54,263 bases of DNA. Origin: JBOIBN01 sp050739575 (GTDB lineage Bacteria > Pseudomonadota > Gammaproteobacteria > JAKDMP01). The stretch spans positions 1-54,263 of the forward strand of contig JBOIBN010000005.1 of NCBI GenBank assembly GCA_050739575.1, given 5' to 3'. Below, in pieces: positions 8,595-17,506 of this stretch (positions are counted from its first letter, which is position 1; every line of letters begins with the position of its first letter). The translations under genes and the position numbers were made by a program. Below the pieces are notes generated by a model. It was not told where the DNA came from. It saw nothing but the letters and a program-made list of their open reading frames with translations, and did not search any database.

Positions 8595-8759
8595 ATGAGC
8601 AGTCTGCACGAGTTCTTCTCCATGGGCGGCTACGCGATTTATGTGTGGCCGGCCTACGGCATTGTCTTCGTGGTGATGGCGGGCAGTGCGTGGGCGGCGG
8701 TGCGCGGCCTGAAGCGCGCGAGCGAGCGGGCCATTCGGCAATTGGAGGAGGAACAGTGA
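8595..8759 (+). CDS. ccmD: Heme exporter small subunit CcmD
   Basis: A 54-residue protein that links CcmC/CcmAB to holo-CcmE and is needed for heme chaperone release. It reads MSSLHEFFSMGGYAIYVWPA, then one transmembrane helix (YGIVFVVMAGSAWAAV) and a basic, Glu-rich tail ending EEEQ. The pattern 'FFxMGGYxxYVWxxY' before a single helix is the standard CcmD signature, and its place between ccmC and ccmE confirms it. It ends by overlapping the GTG start of ccmE (GTGA). Confidence 0.93.
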   Translation: MSSLHEFFSMGGYAIYVWPAYGIVFVVMAGSAWAAVRGLKRASERAIRQLEEEQ

Positions 8760-9226
8760 CGCCGAGGCGGCAGCGCCTGTTGGTCGTCGCGGGCATTATC
8801 GTCGGCGTCGGCGTCGGCGTCGGCGTCGCACTCAAGGCCTTCAGCGGCAACCTGCTTTATTACTACACGCCGACTCAGACTTTCGCGAAAGATCCCGGTC
8901 CGAATCGCGTCTTTCGCTTGGGCGGTCTAGTCGAAAAGGGTTCGGTGAAGCGCGAGCCGGGTTCGCTCACCGTGCGTTTCGTCGTGACCGACAATAAGCG
9001 CAGCATTCCGGTGATTTTCACGGGCGTGTTGCCGGATCTCTTCCGTCCCGGGCAGGGCGTGATCGCGAACGGTCACATGGGACCGGGCGGCGTATTCGTC
9101 GCCGACGACGTGCTTGCGAAGCACGATTCAAAATACATGCCGCTCAAACTCTACAACAATGAAAACGGCACCCGCTATCGCACGCCGGGCGCGATGGACG
9201 ACGGAGTAAGCGGCAATGGCCCCTGA
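8756..9226 (+). CDS. ccmE: Periplasmic heme chaperone CcmE
   Basis: A 156-residue heme carrier anchored by one N-terminal helix, with a periplasmic OB-fold. The covalent heme-binding residue is His123 in LAKHDSKYMP, with Tyr127 in the HxxxY arrangement known for E. coli CcmE. The anchor helix contains an alternating Gly-Val run encoded by a 6-bp tandem repeat at 8801-8827. The GTG at 8756 is chosen because it overlaps the ccmD stop and gives the normal family length; an upstream in-frame ATG at 8645 would run through ccmD. It overlaps ccmF by 11 bp. Confidence 0.94.
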   Translation: MTPRRQRLLVVAGIIVGVGVGVGVALKAFSGNLLYYYTPTQTFAKDPGPNRVFRLGGLVEKGSVKREPGSLTVRFVVTDNKRSIPVIFTGVLPDLFRPGQGVIANGHMGPGGVFVADDVLAKHDSKYMPLKLYNNENGTRYRTPGAMDDGVSGNGP

Positions 9227-11177
9227 ACTCGGTCAATTCGCGCTCATGCTGGCGCTGGCGCTCGCCGTCTTGCAGGCGGCAGCCGGCTTCATCGGACCTT
9301 GGCGCCGCGCGCCGCGACTGATGGCCCTCACACGCCCGGCAGCGGTCGCTCAGTTTCTCGCGGTCGCCACCGCCTTCGGCTGTCTCACCTGGGCAATGGT
9401 AACAACCGACTTGACCGTGCAATACGTGGCCGATAATTCCAATGCCCTTGTTCCGCTGCTGTATAAGTTCACCGGCGTGTGGGGCGCCCATGCGGGCTCG
9501 CTACTTCTGTGGACATTGATCCTCTCGATTTGGGGTGCAGTCGTCGCCGCTTTCAGCCGTGGCCTGCCGGCCGCGTTCGCCGCAAGGGTGCTCGGCGTGA
9601 TGGGCGTCATCGGCATCGGTTTTCTCGTCTTTACGATCTGGCTGTCGAATCCCTTCGTGCGGGCGCTGCCGCCGCCTGCAAGTGGCGCCGATCTCAATCC
9701 AATTCTGCAAAGCCCGTTTCTCGCGATTCATCCGCCTATGCTTTACATGGGCTATGTCGGCTTTTCGGTCGCCTTCGCCTTTGCGGTCGCGGCGCTTATC
9801 GGCGGACGCATGGACACCGCCTGGGCGCGCTGGACCCGGCCCTGGACGCTCGTCGCCTGGCTGTTTCTTACCGCCGGAATCACGGTCGGGAGCTTCTGGT
9901 CCTATTACGAACTCGGTTGGGGCGGCTGGTGGTTCTGGGATCCGGTGGAGAATGCCTCTTTCATGCCCTGGCTCGCGGGCACTGCGCTGATTCATTCGCT
10001 TGCCGTGACCGAGAAGCGCGGCGCCTTCAAGGGTTGGACCGCGTTGCTTGCAATTTTCGTGTTCTCACTCTCGTTGCTCGGCACCTTTCTCGTGCGCTCG
10101 GGCGTGCTGGTTTCGGTGCATGCCTTCTCGGTGGATCCGCGCCGCGGCATTTATGTCCTCGTGCTACTCGGCATTGCTCTGTTTGGCGGGCTCGCGCTCT
10201 ATGCCTGGCGGGCACCGCGTTTTGTGGGCGGCGGCGGCTTTGCGTTCCTCTCGCGCGAGACGCTGATCCTCGCCAATAATGTGGTGCTTGTCGTCGCCTG
10301 CGCGGCGGTGCTGCTCGGCACGCTGTATCCCTTGATTTACGAGGTGACGAGCGGAGGCCGCTTGTCCGTCGGGCCACCGTATTTCGACACCGTATTCATT
10401 CCGCTGATGGTGGTGCTGTTCTTGCTTATCGGGTTTGCGCCGGCGATTCGTTGGCGGCGCGGCGAGTGGCGCGAATTATGGCGGCGACTGCGCGCACCGT
10501 TGGCACTCGCGATCGTGCTTGCCGTTGCTGTCGGCGCGGCAATTTGGAACGGCGTCTCAATGGTAACCGTCGCCGGCGTCGCGCTCGCGATCTGGGTCAT
10601 GGTGAGCGCCTGGGCCGAGGTACTGCGCCGGGTGCGACAGGCACCGACGGGACGGCGCCTGAGTCTTTCGCGCGGCGCCTGGGGGATGACGCTTGCACAT
10701 TTTGGCGCCGGTCTGCTGATTCTCGGCATCACCGTTTCCAGCACAACGTCGAGCTATCTCGATACCGGGCTCAAGCCGGGACAGACGGCCGAAGTGGGTG
10801 GTTACCATTTCTCCTTTGTTTCCGAGCGCAGCGTGAGCGGGCCCAACTATCAGGGCGAGCAGGGGACATTTCGAGTGATGCGCGATGGTCAAACGGTCGC
10901 CGTGCTGCGACCCGAATCGCGGGTGTACAAAGGTGGTACGCCGACCAGTGAATCGGCGATTTCCTGGAAACCGACGCACGACATTTACATCGCGATGGGT
11001 CAGCCTATCGGCGACAGCGCCTGGAGCGTGCGGCTGCAAGTGCGCCCCTTCGTACGCTTCATCTGGCTGGGCGGCTGGCTCATTGCCCTTGGCGGACTGC
11101 TCGCACTGAGCAATCCACGTTACCGTCGGCGCAGCGAGGCCCGACTTCCGCAGGGTGTCAGCACGGAGACGCCCTGA
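9216..11177 (+). CDS. ccmF: Cytochrome c heme lyase subunit CcmF
   Basis: A 653-residue polytopic membrane protein, the core of the CcmFH(I) ligase that attaches heme to CXXCH apocytochromes. The WWD domain is clear (GWGGWWFWDPVENASFMPWL, about residues 230-250), and about 15 hydrophobic segments are spread along the chain. Conserved His residues lie in the loops flanking the WWD domain (for example IHSLAV and VHAFSV). Full length for the family (about 650). It overlaps ccmE by 11 bp and ccmG by one base. Confidence 0.96.
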   Translation: MAPELGQFALMLALALAVLQAAAGFIGPWRRAPRLMALTRPAAVAQFLAVATAFGCLTWAMVTTDLTVQYVADNSNALVPLLYKFTGVWGAHAGSLLLWTLILSIWGAVVAAFSRGLPAAFAARVLGVMGVIGIGFLVFTIWLSNPFVRALPPPASGADLNPILQSPFLAIHPPMLYMGYVGFSVAFAFAVAALIGGRMDTAWARWTRPWTLVAWLFLTAGITVGSFWSYYELGWGGWWFWDPVENASFMPWLAGTALIHSLAVTEKRGAFKGWTALLAIFVFSLSLLGTFLVRSGVLVSVHAFSVDPRRGIYVLVLLGIALFGGLALYAWRAPRFVGGGGFAFLSRETLILANNVVLVVACAAVLLGTLYPLIYEVTSGGRLSVGPPYFDTVFIPLMVVLFLLIGFAPAIRWRRGEWRELWRRLRAPLALAIVLAVAVGAAIWNGVSMVTVAGVALAIWVMVSAWAEVLRRVRQAPTGRRLSLSRGAWGMTLAHFGAGLLILGITVSSTTSSYLDTGLKPGQTAEVGGYHFSFVSERSVSGPNYQGEQGTFRVMRDGQTVAVLRPESRVYKGGTPTSESAISWKPTHDIYIAMGQPIGDSAWSVRLQVRPFVRFIWLGGWLIALGGLLALSNPRYRRRSEARLPQGVSTETP

Positions 11178-11713
11178 TGCGCCGGATGCTATGGGCGTTG
11201 GTCCCGCTTGCGGTAGCTGGTGTGCTGGTTGCGTTTCTTGCTCTCGGATTCGGCCATGATCCGCGCTACATTCCGTCGCCGCTGATCAACAAGCCCGCTC
11301 CCGAGTTTTCGTTGCCGACGCTCGCTGACCCCGCCAAAAAAATCGGCACGGCGAATTTGCACGGCGGAGTCGCGCTCGTCAACGTGTTCGCAAGCTGGTG
11401 CGTTTCCTGCACCGACGAGAGTCAAACACTTGCGTGGTTGGCGAAGGAGGGCGTCACGATTTACGGACTCGATTATTCAGATACCCGGTCCGCCGCGCAT
11501 GCTTGGCTCGAACGCTGGGGCGATCCCTACCGCGCCGTCGCCTTCGATCCGACTGGTAGCACGGCGCTCGACTTCGGCATCTACGGCGTGCCGGAAACCT
11601 TTGTGGTGGATCGCAACGGACGCGTTCGGCGCAAGTTCACCGGAGTGATCAGTCTGCAGGACGCCGAAACGGAAGTGTTGCCGTTGGTGCACAAGCTGGA
11701 AACGGAAGAGTGA
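11177..11713 (+). CDS. ccmG: Thiol:disulfide interchange protein CcmG (DsbE)
   Basis: A 178-residue membrane-anchored periplasmic thioredoxin that reduces apocytochrome c CXXCH cysteines before heme attachment. An N-terminal helix (residues 4-24) is followed by a thioredoxin fold with active site WCVSC (Cys75 and Cys78), and the cis-proline loop GVPETFVVD. The conserved acidic GLDYSDT segment typical of CcmG is present. It overlaps ccmF (TGATG) and ccmH (GTGA). Confidence 0.95.
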   Translation: MRRMLWALVPLAVAGVLVAFLALGFGHDPRYIPSPLINKPAPEFSLPTLADPAKKIGTANLHGGVALVNVFASWCVSCTDESQTLAWLAKEGVTIYGLDYSDTRSAAHAWLERWGDPYRAVAFDPTGSTALDFGIYGVPETFVVDRNGRVRRKFTGVISLQDAETEVLPLVHKLETEE

Positions 11714-12147
11714 ACCACAGAGCCGCCGGTTTCGTTGCACTTGCAATGATATTCGTCGTTGCCGCGGCCACTGCCGCGCCGGCTCCCAAAGGTCCCGGTG
11801 TATTGCCGCCCCGTCTCGAAGCGCGTTACCAAGCCATTACCAGCGAACTGCGTTGTCCCGTGTGCCAGAACGAAACGATCGCCGTGTCCGATTCCATCGT
11901 TTCGGCGGATCTCCGCCGCGTGGTCCGTCAAAAACTTCTCGCCGGCGCGAGCGATGCCGAGATTCGCCATTACATGATCGCACGCTACGGCCTGTTTGCG
12001 GTTTATGATCCGCCGCTTGCGGGAAGCACCTGGGTGCTGTGGTTCGGTCCCGCCGCGCTACTGCTCATTGCGGCGGGAGTTGCGGGGGTAACGATCCGGC
12101 GGCGCCGGCGTCTGCTCGTCGGACGCAACGAAACGGAACGCGGCTGA
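11710..12147 (+). CDS. ccmH: Cytochrome c maturation protein CcmH (thioredoxin-like N-domain form)
   Basis: A 145-residue protein with a signal/anchor helix (residues 5-24), the conserved redox motif RCPVCQNETIAVSDS with Cys49 and Cys52, and a C-terminal transmembrane helix ending in a basic tail (RRRRRLLVGR). It works with CcmG to hold apocytochrome c reduced and present it to CcmF. This is the short CcmH; the TPR part is a separate protein, CcmI, encoded next. The GTG start at 11710 overlaps the ccmG stop. Confidence 0.94.
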   Translation: MNHRAAGFVALAMIFVVAAATAAPAPKGPGVLPPRLEARYQAITSELRCPVCQNETIAVSDSIVSADLRRVVRQKLLAGASDAEIRHYMIARYGLFAVYDPPLAGSTWVLWFGPAALLLIAAGVAGVTIRRRRRLLVGRNETERG

Positions 12148-13337
12148 TGGCCTTTCTGCTCGCTGCCGGCCTGCTCGTGGTCGTGGTGCTTGCGCTGCTC
12201 GCGTGGCCCTGGTTGCATCGTTCCCGGCCAATTCCGCAAAAAGATACCCATCGACAACTCACCGCGGAACTGGGCGACGATGTTGCGGCCGGACTGCTTC
12301 CGCCCGAGGATCTCTCTGCCGCCGCCGAAGACATCGAGCCCACACCCATGGAACACGCTGCCTGGCAACCTCTCCGATCTTATCGCTGGAGTTGGCTGGC
12401 CCTTGTTTTCGTACCGTTGGCGGCGGTGATTCTTTACTGGCAGGTTGGCGACTGGCGCGCCGCGATCCAAGGCGATCGCGCGGCTGTGCTGCACAGCGCC
12501 GACGTCATGCTCGCCGAACTCAAGACGCATCTCAAATCGCATCCGAATGACGAAAACGGCTGGATCACGCTGGGACGTGCCGACAGTGCCATGGGCGATT
12601 ATGCGACCGCTGCGACGGCCTATGCGCAGGCCGTCCGTATCGATCATGAGCAGGATCCGGATTTGCTCGCGGCCTGGGGCGAAGCGCGGGTACTAGCCGA
12701 TCCCGGGCACCTCAGCGATCAGGAGCGGGCCATCTTTGCGGCCGTGCTCAAGGTCGATCCCGATAACGTGCGCGGACTATGGTACGGCGGCTTGCTGGCG
12801 CTGGCCGATGGCGATCGGGCGACCGCGATCGTCAACTGGCAACGGCTACTCGGACAACCGATTCCGGCGCCAATGGCCGCGTTCATCCGCTCGCGCCTGA
12901 CCCAACTCGGCGCCGCGGCCACTGCTGCTACACCTGCTGTCGCCGCGAGCGGACCGCGGCTCGACGTGACGGTGAAGCTTGCACCGGAACTTGCATCGAA
13001 GACAAAGCCGGGCGAGACGCTCTTCGTGTTTGTGCGCAATCCGCAAGGCGGTGCCCCGTTCGCGGTTCATCGTTTGACGGTTACCCGGTTTCCGGTCACG
13101 GTCGCATTAAGTGATAACGACGCGATGCTCGCAGGAGACGATCTTTCCCATGCCGACGGACCCATCGAAATCACGGCCCGCCTTTCGAGCACCGGCGAAG
13201 CGATGCCGCAGAAAGGCGATCTCTTCGGCGCGCAACGCATAACGCTCGCGTCCGGTGACCAAAAGATAACAATTACTATCGATCGCATCGTTGGGCCCGG
13301 CGATACGCCGGCGCCCGCCAAGACCCAAACTCCCTGA
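12147..13337 (+). CDS. ccmI: Cytochrome c maturation chaperone CcmI (TPR protein)
   Basis: A 396-residue apocytochrome c chaperone. Two N-terminal transmembrane helices (about 2-20 and 80-100) enclose a short cytoplasmic loop; the periplasmic part begins with TPR-like helices (NDENGWITLGRADSAMGDYA, and following repeats) and ends in a beta-rich domain (VTVKLAPELASKTKPGETLF). The start is the ATG at 12147, which overlaps the ccmH stop (TGATG); longer in-frame readings would run into ccmH. It closes the ccm operon; no clear terminator follows. Confidence 0.9.
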   Translation: MAFLLAAGLLVVVVLALLAWPWLHRSRPIPQKDTHRQLTAELGDDVAAGLLPPEDLSAAAEDIEPTPMEHAAWQPLRSYRWSWLALVFVPLAAVILYWQVGDWRAAIQGDRAAVLHSADVMLAELKTHLKSHPNDENGWITLGRADSAMGDYATAATAYAQAVRIDHEQDPDLLAAWGEARVLADPGHLSDQERAIFAAVLKVDPDNVRGLWYGGLLALADGDRATAIVNWQRLLGQPIPAPMAAFIRSRLTQLGAAATAATPAVAASGPRLDVTVKLAPELASKTKPGETLFVFVRNPQGGAPFAVHRLTVTRFPVTVALSDNDAMLAGDDLSHADGPIEITARLSSTGEAMPQKGDLFGAQRITLASGDQKITITIDRIVGPGDTPAPAKTQTP

Positions 13338-13665
13338 GTTTCCGCGGACGACGGCGGAGAGATTAACCACAGAGAGCGCTGAACACACGGAGAGAAGATG
13401 GTGCTGAAACGGGCCACAAATTTCGGTCCGTGTCTTTATTGTCGGCTCCTCCGGGTGGCCGGAGCGGGGCGAGGACAGGATCTCTTCCATAACCCATTTT
13501 TCGGGTGTATAGTCCGCCTCGGCACCCGTTCGCGTGTCGGCCCAGGTCTGCTGCGCCAATTCCAACAGATATGTCCGGCAGACCCCGCCTCGATATTCTC
13601 TCGCGTGTCGGTCCGGACCATTGCGGCCCGGTTTAACCACTCGGTTGTAATGAGGGGCATCTTCC
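13338..13665. other. Intergenic region between ccmI and the FG-GAP protein gene
   Basis: No gene is supported in these 328 bases. A purine-rich stretch at about 13364-13396 (ACCACAGAG... CACGGAGAGAAG) resembles the dispersed 'accacagagg' sequences common in proteobacterial spacers. The region presumably carries the promoter of the FG-GAP gene; GAGGGGC at 13649-13655 is its ribosome-binding site. No terminator hairpin with a T-run was found after ccmI. Confidence 0.4.
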
Positions 13666-16164
13666 ATGAACATTTCAGGGACCATCGGTCTCAAGGTATT
13701 TCTGTCGGCGCTCGCACTGGCGGGCGGCGGCTTTGCGTTTGCCGCACCGGCGAATGGAGCGGCAACAGGCGCCGCAATGCAGCCCACACACTCTACTAAC
13801 CAGACGCTGCCCGCGGCGCTGCGTCCGGTGTTTTATCAATCGCTCGCGAAGGATGCGGGCGCCGCTTATAACGTCAATACCAAGGGCTGCGCCACCTTGC
13901 CCCAATCCTCGCTCACGGCCTGCTTCGATGCCGCGGGTGCGCACTTCAACGCCAAGGGCGCCGCGCCGCTCGCGCTGCATCTCCTTGGTTTCGGACGGGG
14001 CAAGACGCTGGCACCCGTCAGCCAAGTGCAGCCCGCAATCACGGGCAATCAGGTGCGCTATACCCACGGTGCGCTCAACGAATGGTGGCGGGTGCTGCCG
14101 GTCGGCTTCGAGCAGGGCTTCACGGTCAACAAACGGCCGGGCGGGGCGGGCGAACTCGTACTCGCGCTCGGCGCTAACAACAAGGCGAGCCGACAGGATG
14201 CCGGCGCTCCGGACGGCACGCTCGCTTTCGGCAAGCTGCGCTATGGGCAGTTGGTCGTGACGGATGCGAACGACAAGGTCGTGCCGGCGACACTCAAAAA
14301 CGAAGGCGATCGCATCCTCATCGCCGTGAATGACGCGCATGCGGCCTATCCGCTCACCGTGGATCCGCTGGTGTGGCTGGAGCAGAAGGTGATCGCGAGC
14401 GACGGCGCGGCGGGTGACAGGTTTGGCTTCTCGGTCGCGCTGTCCGGCAGCACCGCTCTCGTCGGCGCGCCCAATGCGACCGTCAACGGTAACCAGTATC
14501 AGGGCGCGGCCTATGTGTTCAGCGAGTCGGGCGGCACCTGGAGCCAGACAGCCAAACTCACCGCCAGCGACGGCGCGGCGTATGACTTCTTCGGCATCTC
14601 GGTCGCCGTCTCCGGCAGCACCGCCATTGTCTGTGCGGAAAACGCCACCGTCAACGGCAACGGCAGCCAAGGCGCGGCCTACGTGTTCAGCGACTCGGGC
14701 GGCACCTGGAGCCAGACGGCCAAGCTCACCGCCAGCGACGGCGCGACGGGTGACGCCTTCGGCAGCTCGGTTGTCCTCGTCGGCAGCACCGCCCTCGTCG
14801 GTGCGGTCAACGCCACCGTCAACGGCAACTTTGCCCAAGGCGCGGCCTACGTGTTCAGCGACTCGGGCGGCACTTGGAGCCAGACGGCCAAGCTCACCGC
14901 GAGCGACGGCGCGGCGAATGACCAGTTCGGCTTCTCGGTCGCGCTCTCCGGCAGTACCGCTCTCGTCGGTGCATACCGAGCCACCGTCAACGGCAACTCG
15001 GCACAGGGCGCGGCTTACGTGTTTACGGAGTCGGGCGACACCTGGGCGCAGAGCCAGAAGCTCACTGCCAACGACGGCGCGGCGTATGACTTCTTCGGCT
15101 TCTCGGTCGCCGTCTCCGGCAGCACCGCCATTGTCTGTGCGGAAGGCGCCACCGTCAACGGCAACGGCGGCCAAGGCGCGGCCTACGTGTTCAGCGACTC
15201 GGGCGGCGCCTGGAGCCAGACGGCCAAGCTCACCGCGAGCGACGGCGCGGGAAGCGCTCAGTTCGGCTACTCGGTCGCGCTGTCCGGCAGCACTGCCCTC
15301 GTCGGCGCGTTTAATGCCACCGTCAACGGCAACTTAGCCCAAGGCGCGGCCTACGTGTTCAGCGACTCGGGCGGCACTTGGAGCCAGACGGTCAAGCTCA
15401 CCGCGAGCGACGGCGCGGGAGGCGCTCAGTTCGGCTACTCGGTCGCGCTGTCCGGCAGCACTGCCCTCGTCGGCGCGGAAGGCGCCACCGTCAACGGCAA
15501 CGGCGGCCAAGGCACGGCCTACTTTTACGGCGAGCGCGATCTCGATCTGCTGACGACCGCGCCGGGCTCGGTGTACCGCTACAGCGACTACAGCAGCCAG
15601 ACGATTGCGACCAACTCATCAAGCGTGGTTTCACCGGCGGTAGCGGTAACGGTTGCGGTACCTGCGGCGGCGAGTTTCATCTCAGCCATCTCCACCCAAG
15701 GCAGTTGCAGCCAGACTTCGGGCCTGGTCACTTGCAACCTCGGCTCGATCGGGGCCGGCGGTTTTGCGATGACCAGCGTCACGCTCGCGGCCACCGGCAA
15801 CGGCGGCACCACGATCGAGAACACCGCGAGCGTCGTAGCGACACCGAAGCTGAGTGATACCGCGCCGACCCTGATCCGTGCCTGTCTGGCCGGCTACACC
15901 GAGTACGACGGCACGCTTGGTGCCGGGCAGACCTTCCGCACACCGACTTATGAAGCACCGGCGGGCGAGGAGTTCGGGATTCTCGCGGCTCCGGTAGATT
16001 TCCAGTTGTACGTCGGTTACCGGAAAGAGGACCACGCGAAATGGAATATACGTCTCGCGCCCGGTCACCTGTTCGATGGTAACGGGCCGGCGGGCACCTA
16101 CGGCTGGGCAATCAAGGCCGGAACCGGCAGTGGAACCTACTCACTGTGCATCCAGCATCCGTGA
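13666..16164 (+). CDS. Secreted FG-GAP (beta-propeller) repeat protein
   Basis: An 832-residue exported protein of unknown role. Residues 1-27 are a signal peptide (cleavage after FAFA). Residues about 30-240 form a globular domain rich in Gly and Ala that ends AYPLTVDPL. Residues about 240-625 hold seven tandem 56-residue FG-GAP units of the form ASDGAxxxxFGxSVALSGSTALVGA...ATVNGN..QGAAYVF, which together match one seven-bladed integrin-like propeller. Residues 626-745 resemble an extracellular Ig-like/DUF11 segment, and the C-terminus is another small beta domain with a Cys pair. No CTERM sorting tail is present. It stands alone with its own terminator, converging on the gsp genes; export through that T2SS is possible but unproven. 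Confidence 0.85.
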   Translation: MNISGTIGLKVFLSALALAGGGFAFAAPANGAATGAAMQPTHSTNQTLPAALRPVFYQSLAKDAGAAYNVNTKGCATLPQSSLTACFDAAGAHFNAKGAAPLALHLLGFGRGKTLAPVSQVQPAITGNQVRYTHGALNEWWRVLPVGFEQGFTVNKRPGGAGELVLALGANNKASRQDAGAPDGTLAFGKLRYGQLVVTDANDKVVPATLKNEGDRILIAVNDAHAAYPLTVDPLVWLEQKVIASDGAAGDRFGFSVALSGSTALVGAPNATVNGNQYQGAAYVFSESGGTWSQTAKLTASDGAAYDFFGISVAVSGSTAIVCAENATVNGNGSQGAAYVFSDSGGTWSQTAKLTASDGATGDAFGSSVVLVGSTALVGAVNATVNGNFAQGAAYVFSDSGGTWSQTAKLTASDGAANDQFGFSVALSGSTALVGAYRATVNGNSAQGAAYVFTESGDTWAQSQKLTANDGAAYDFFGFSVAVSGSTAIVCAEGATVNGNGGQGAAYVFSDSGGAWSQTAKLTASDGAGSAQFGYSVALSGSTALVGAFNATVNGNLAQGAAYVFSDSGGTWSQTVKLTASDGAGGAQFGYSVALSGSTALVGAEGATVNGNGGQGTAYFYGERDLDLLTTAPGSVYRYSDYSSQTIATNSSSVVSPAVAVTVAVPAAASFISAISTQGSCSQTSGLVTCNLGSIGAGGFAMTSVTLAATGNGGTTIENTASVVATPKLSDTAPTLIRACLAGYTEYDGTLGAGQTFRTPTYEAPAGEEFGILAAPVDFQLYVGYRKEDHAKWNIRLAPGHLFDGNGPAGTYGWAIKAGTGSGTYSLCIQHP
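14383..15537 (+). repeat. Seven tandem 168-bp repeats within the FG-GAP gene
   Basis: The codon for the Ala that opens each ASDGA/ANDGA block falls at 14395, 14563, 14731, 14899, 15067, 15235 and 15403, that is exactly 168 bp apart every time, with no insertions or deletions. Neighbouring units share long identical DNA runs. The last unit ends differently (TAYFYGERD) where the propeller closes. Confidence 0.9.
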
Positions 16165-16199
16165 GCGAGTAACAAACCGCTACACGCTTCGACTTCCAT

Positions 16200-16233
16200 G
16201 GCCCCGCGACAGCAATGCCGCGGGGCCTTTTTT
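16200..16233 (+). terminator. Rho-independent terminator of the FG-GAP gene
   Basis: A GC-rich stem (GGCCCCGCG at 16200-16208 and CGCGGGGCC at 16219-16227) with a 10-base loop is followed at once by six T residues (16228-16233). It lies 36 bp after the stop codon. On the minus strand there is no T-run after the hairpin, so it mainly serves the plus strand. Confidence 0.9.
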
Positions 16234-16244
16234 CCGATGGCTAC

Positions 16245-17000
16245 TCAGGGTTTGAGTCGGCCGGAGGCGTTGTAGTGGTAACGTCCGGCTCCGTCGGGTG
16301 CGCCGAGGAATGCGGCTAGTCCGTCCGTTAACTGATTCTGGCCGGGGTGCGGATACAAGGTAGCCTGAAGGCTGTAAGCGCCGCCCGGCGTCAGTGTCAG
16401 TGTGCCGGCCAGATCGAGATCGCCGCCCCGGTTGGCGAGTTGGCCTCGAATTCCGTTTTGTTCGTTTTCGAGCGTGAGGGTCAGCGTGCCCAGGTCCACT
16501 CCCACTTGCGTCAATTTTGCATCGTGGGCTTCGAGCCGCCCCGTGGCCGATTGCAGGAGGCCGTTGCGACCGATGACTATCTCGTCGAGGTGGGCCGTAA
16601 GCGTTCCTTCGAGTCCGCCGGGAAGGCCGAGAAGGGCCGCCAGTGATGGCAGGCCTCCGCTGGCTTCCACTTTGTTCAGTCGCGTCAGACCGCCGCCGGT
16701 ATTGATCCGGCTCTGAATGTGCAGGCCCTGGCCGCTCAGCGAGAAGTCGGCCGCGATGTGACCGGTCAACAGGTGCCAGGGACTGGCCTGCCAGTGCAGT
16801 TGCCCCAGGTCGGTGTTCTGAAAGGCGAGTTCGGCGCGACCGTTCCAGGCGCTGCCGCCGGCATCGAACAGGTTCACCTGTGCGGCGTTGAGCTGTGGAC
16901 GGGCCTGTGCGACGAGCCAGGCGGCCGGTGCATTCCAGATCAAAAATACGCCGTAACTGATTATGAGAACGGGTATGGATACGGCGAGGCGCAGGGTCAT
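16245..17000 (-). CDS. gspN: Type II secretion system protein GspN
   Basis: A 251-residue bitopic protein of the T2SS inner-membrane platform. One N-terminal helix (residues 6-30) precedes a periplasmic region of repeated beta strands (LTLTLENEQNGIRG, LDLAGTLTLTPGG). The blocks SAWNGRAELAFQN and SPWHLLTGHIAADF match the T2SSN family. The gene is last in the gspG-N block, overlapping gspM by 4 bp (ATGA). GspN is not essential in all systems and its exact role is unsettled. Confidence 0.88.
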   Translation of the reverse strand: MTLRLAVSIPVLIISYGVFLIWNAPAAWLVAQARPQLNAAQVNLFDAGGSAWNGRAELAFQNTDLGQLHWQASPWHLLTGHIAADFSLSGQGLHIQSRINTGGGLTRLNKVEASGGLPSLAALLGLPGGLEGTLTAHLDEIVIGRNGLLQSATGRLEAHDAKLTQVGVDLGTLTLTLENEQNGIRGQLANRGGDLDLAGTLTLTPGGAYSLQATLYPHPGQNQLTDGLAAFLGAPDGAGRYHYNASGRLKP

Positions 17001-17506
17001 GGACCCGCGTTGAGGGTGATGGTTGCGTTAACGGTGCCGGGAGAATCGGCCTGCTGAACGCTGGCATTCGCGACGACGATGCCGTTACTGCTGTTCAACG
17101 TGCCCAGCCAGTTTACAAGCGAATCGAACGGTACCGCATTGAGCGTAAGCCGTACGCCGCCGTCGCCGGACTGTTCTATCCGTTGCACCGAAGCCGAAAC
17201 AGGTCCGTTCTGGGCGGCATTGGAGACGGCGGAAAATACCGAACTCCCGGGAGCGAGGTGACCGCTGCCGCCACCCTCGCCCGGACCCGTGGCGCGAATT
17301 CTGGCTTCGGCATTGTCGAGCCAGACGAGCAGGGCGCGGTTCGCCTGAACCTCTTGGGCGAGGCGGCTGTGTGCGGAGGCAATCGGCTGCACAATCGCAA
17401 GATAAAGAATTAATACGGCGACGATAACGCCGACGATTGCGACCAAGCGGCGCTCGCGCAGTGCGAGGCCGCCGTACCAGTGGGTCAGCGGTTCGGGAAG
17501 CTTCAC
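16997..17506 (-). CDS. gspM: Type II secretion system protein GspM
   Basis: A 169-residue inner-membrane protein that partners GspL. A short cytoplasmic segment contains the conserved WYGGLALRERRLVAIVG, leading into one transmembrane helix (about 20-40), then a coiled segment and a ferredoxin-like periplasmic domain. Length is normal for the family. It overlaps gspL and gspN by 4 bp each, consistent with coupled translation. Confidence 0.9.
   Translation of the reverse strand: MKLPEPLTHWYGGLALRERRLVAIVGVIVAVLILYLAIVQPIASAHSRLAQEVQANRALLVWLDNAEARIRATGPGEGGGSGHLAPGSSVFSAVSNAAQNGPVSASVQRIEQSGDGGVRLTLNAVPFDSLVNWLGTLNSSNGIVVANASVQQADSPGTVNATITLNAGP

Noticed and set aside
13675..15174. A repetitive 499-codon frame antisense to the FG-GAP gene
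   Set aside because: The repeats only reflect the sense-strand FG-GAP units; the sense product has a signal peptide and known fold.
14383..15537. Regular repeats considered as a CRISPR array
   Set aside because: Units are 168 bp, coding and in frame, without unique short spacers or cas genes.
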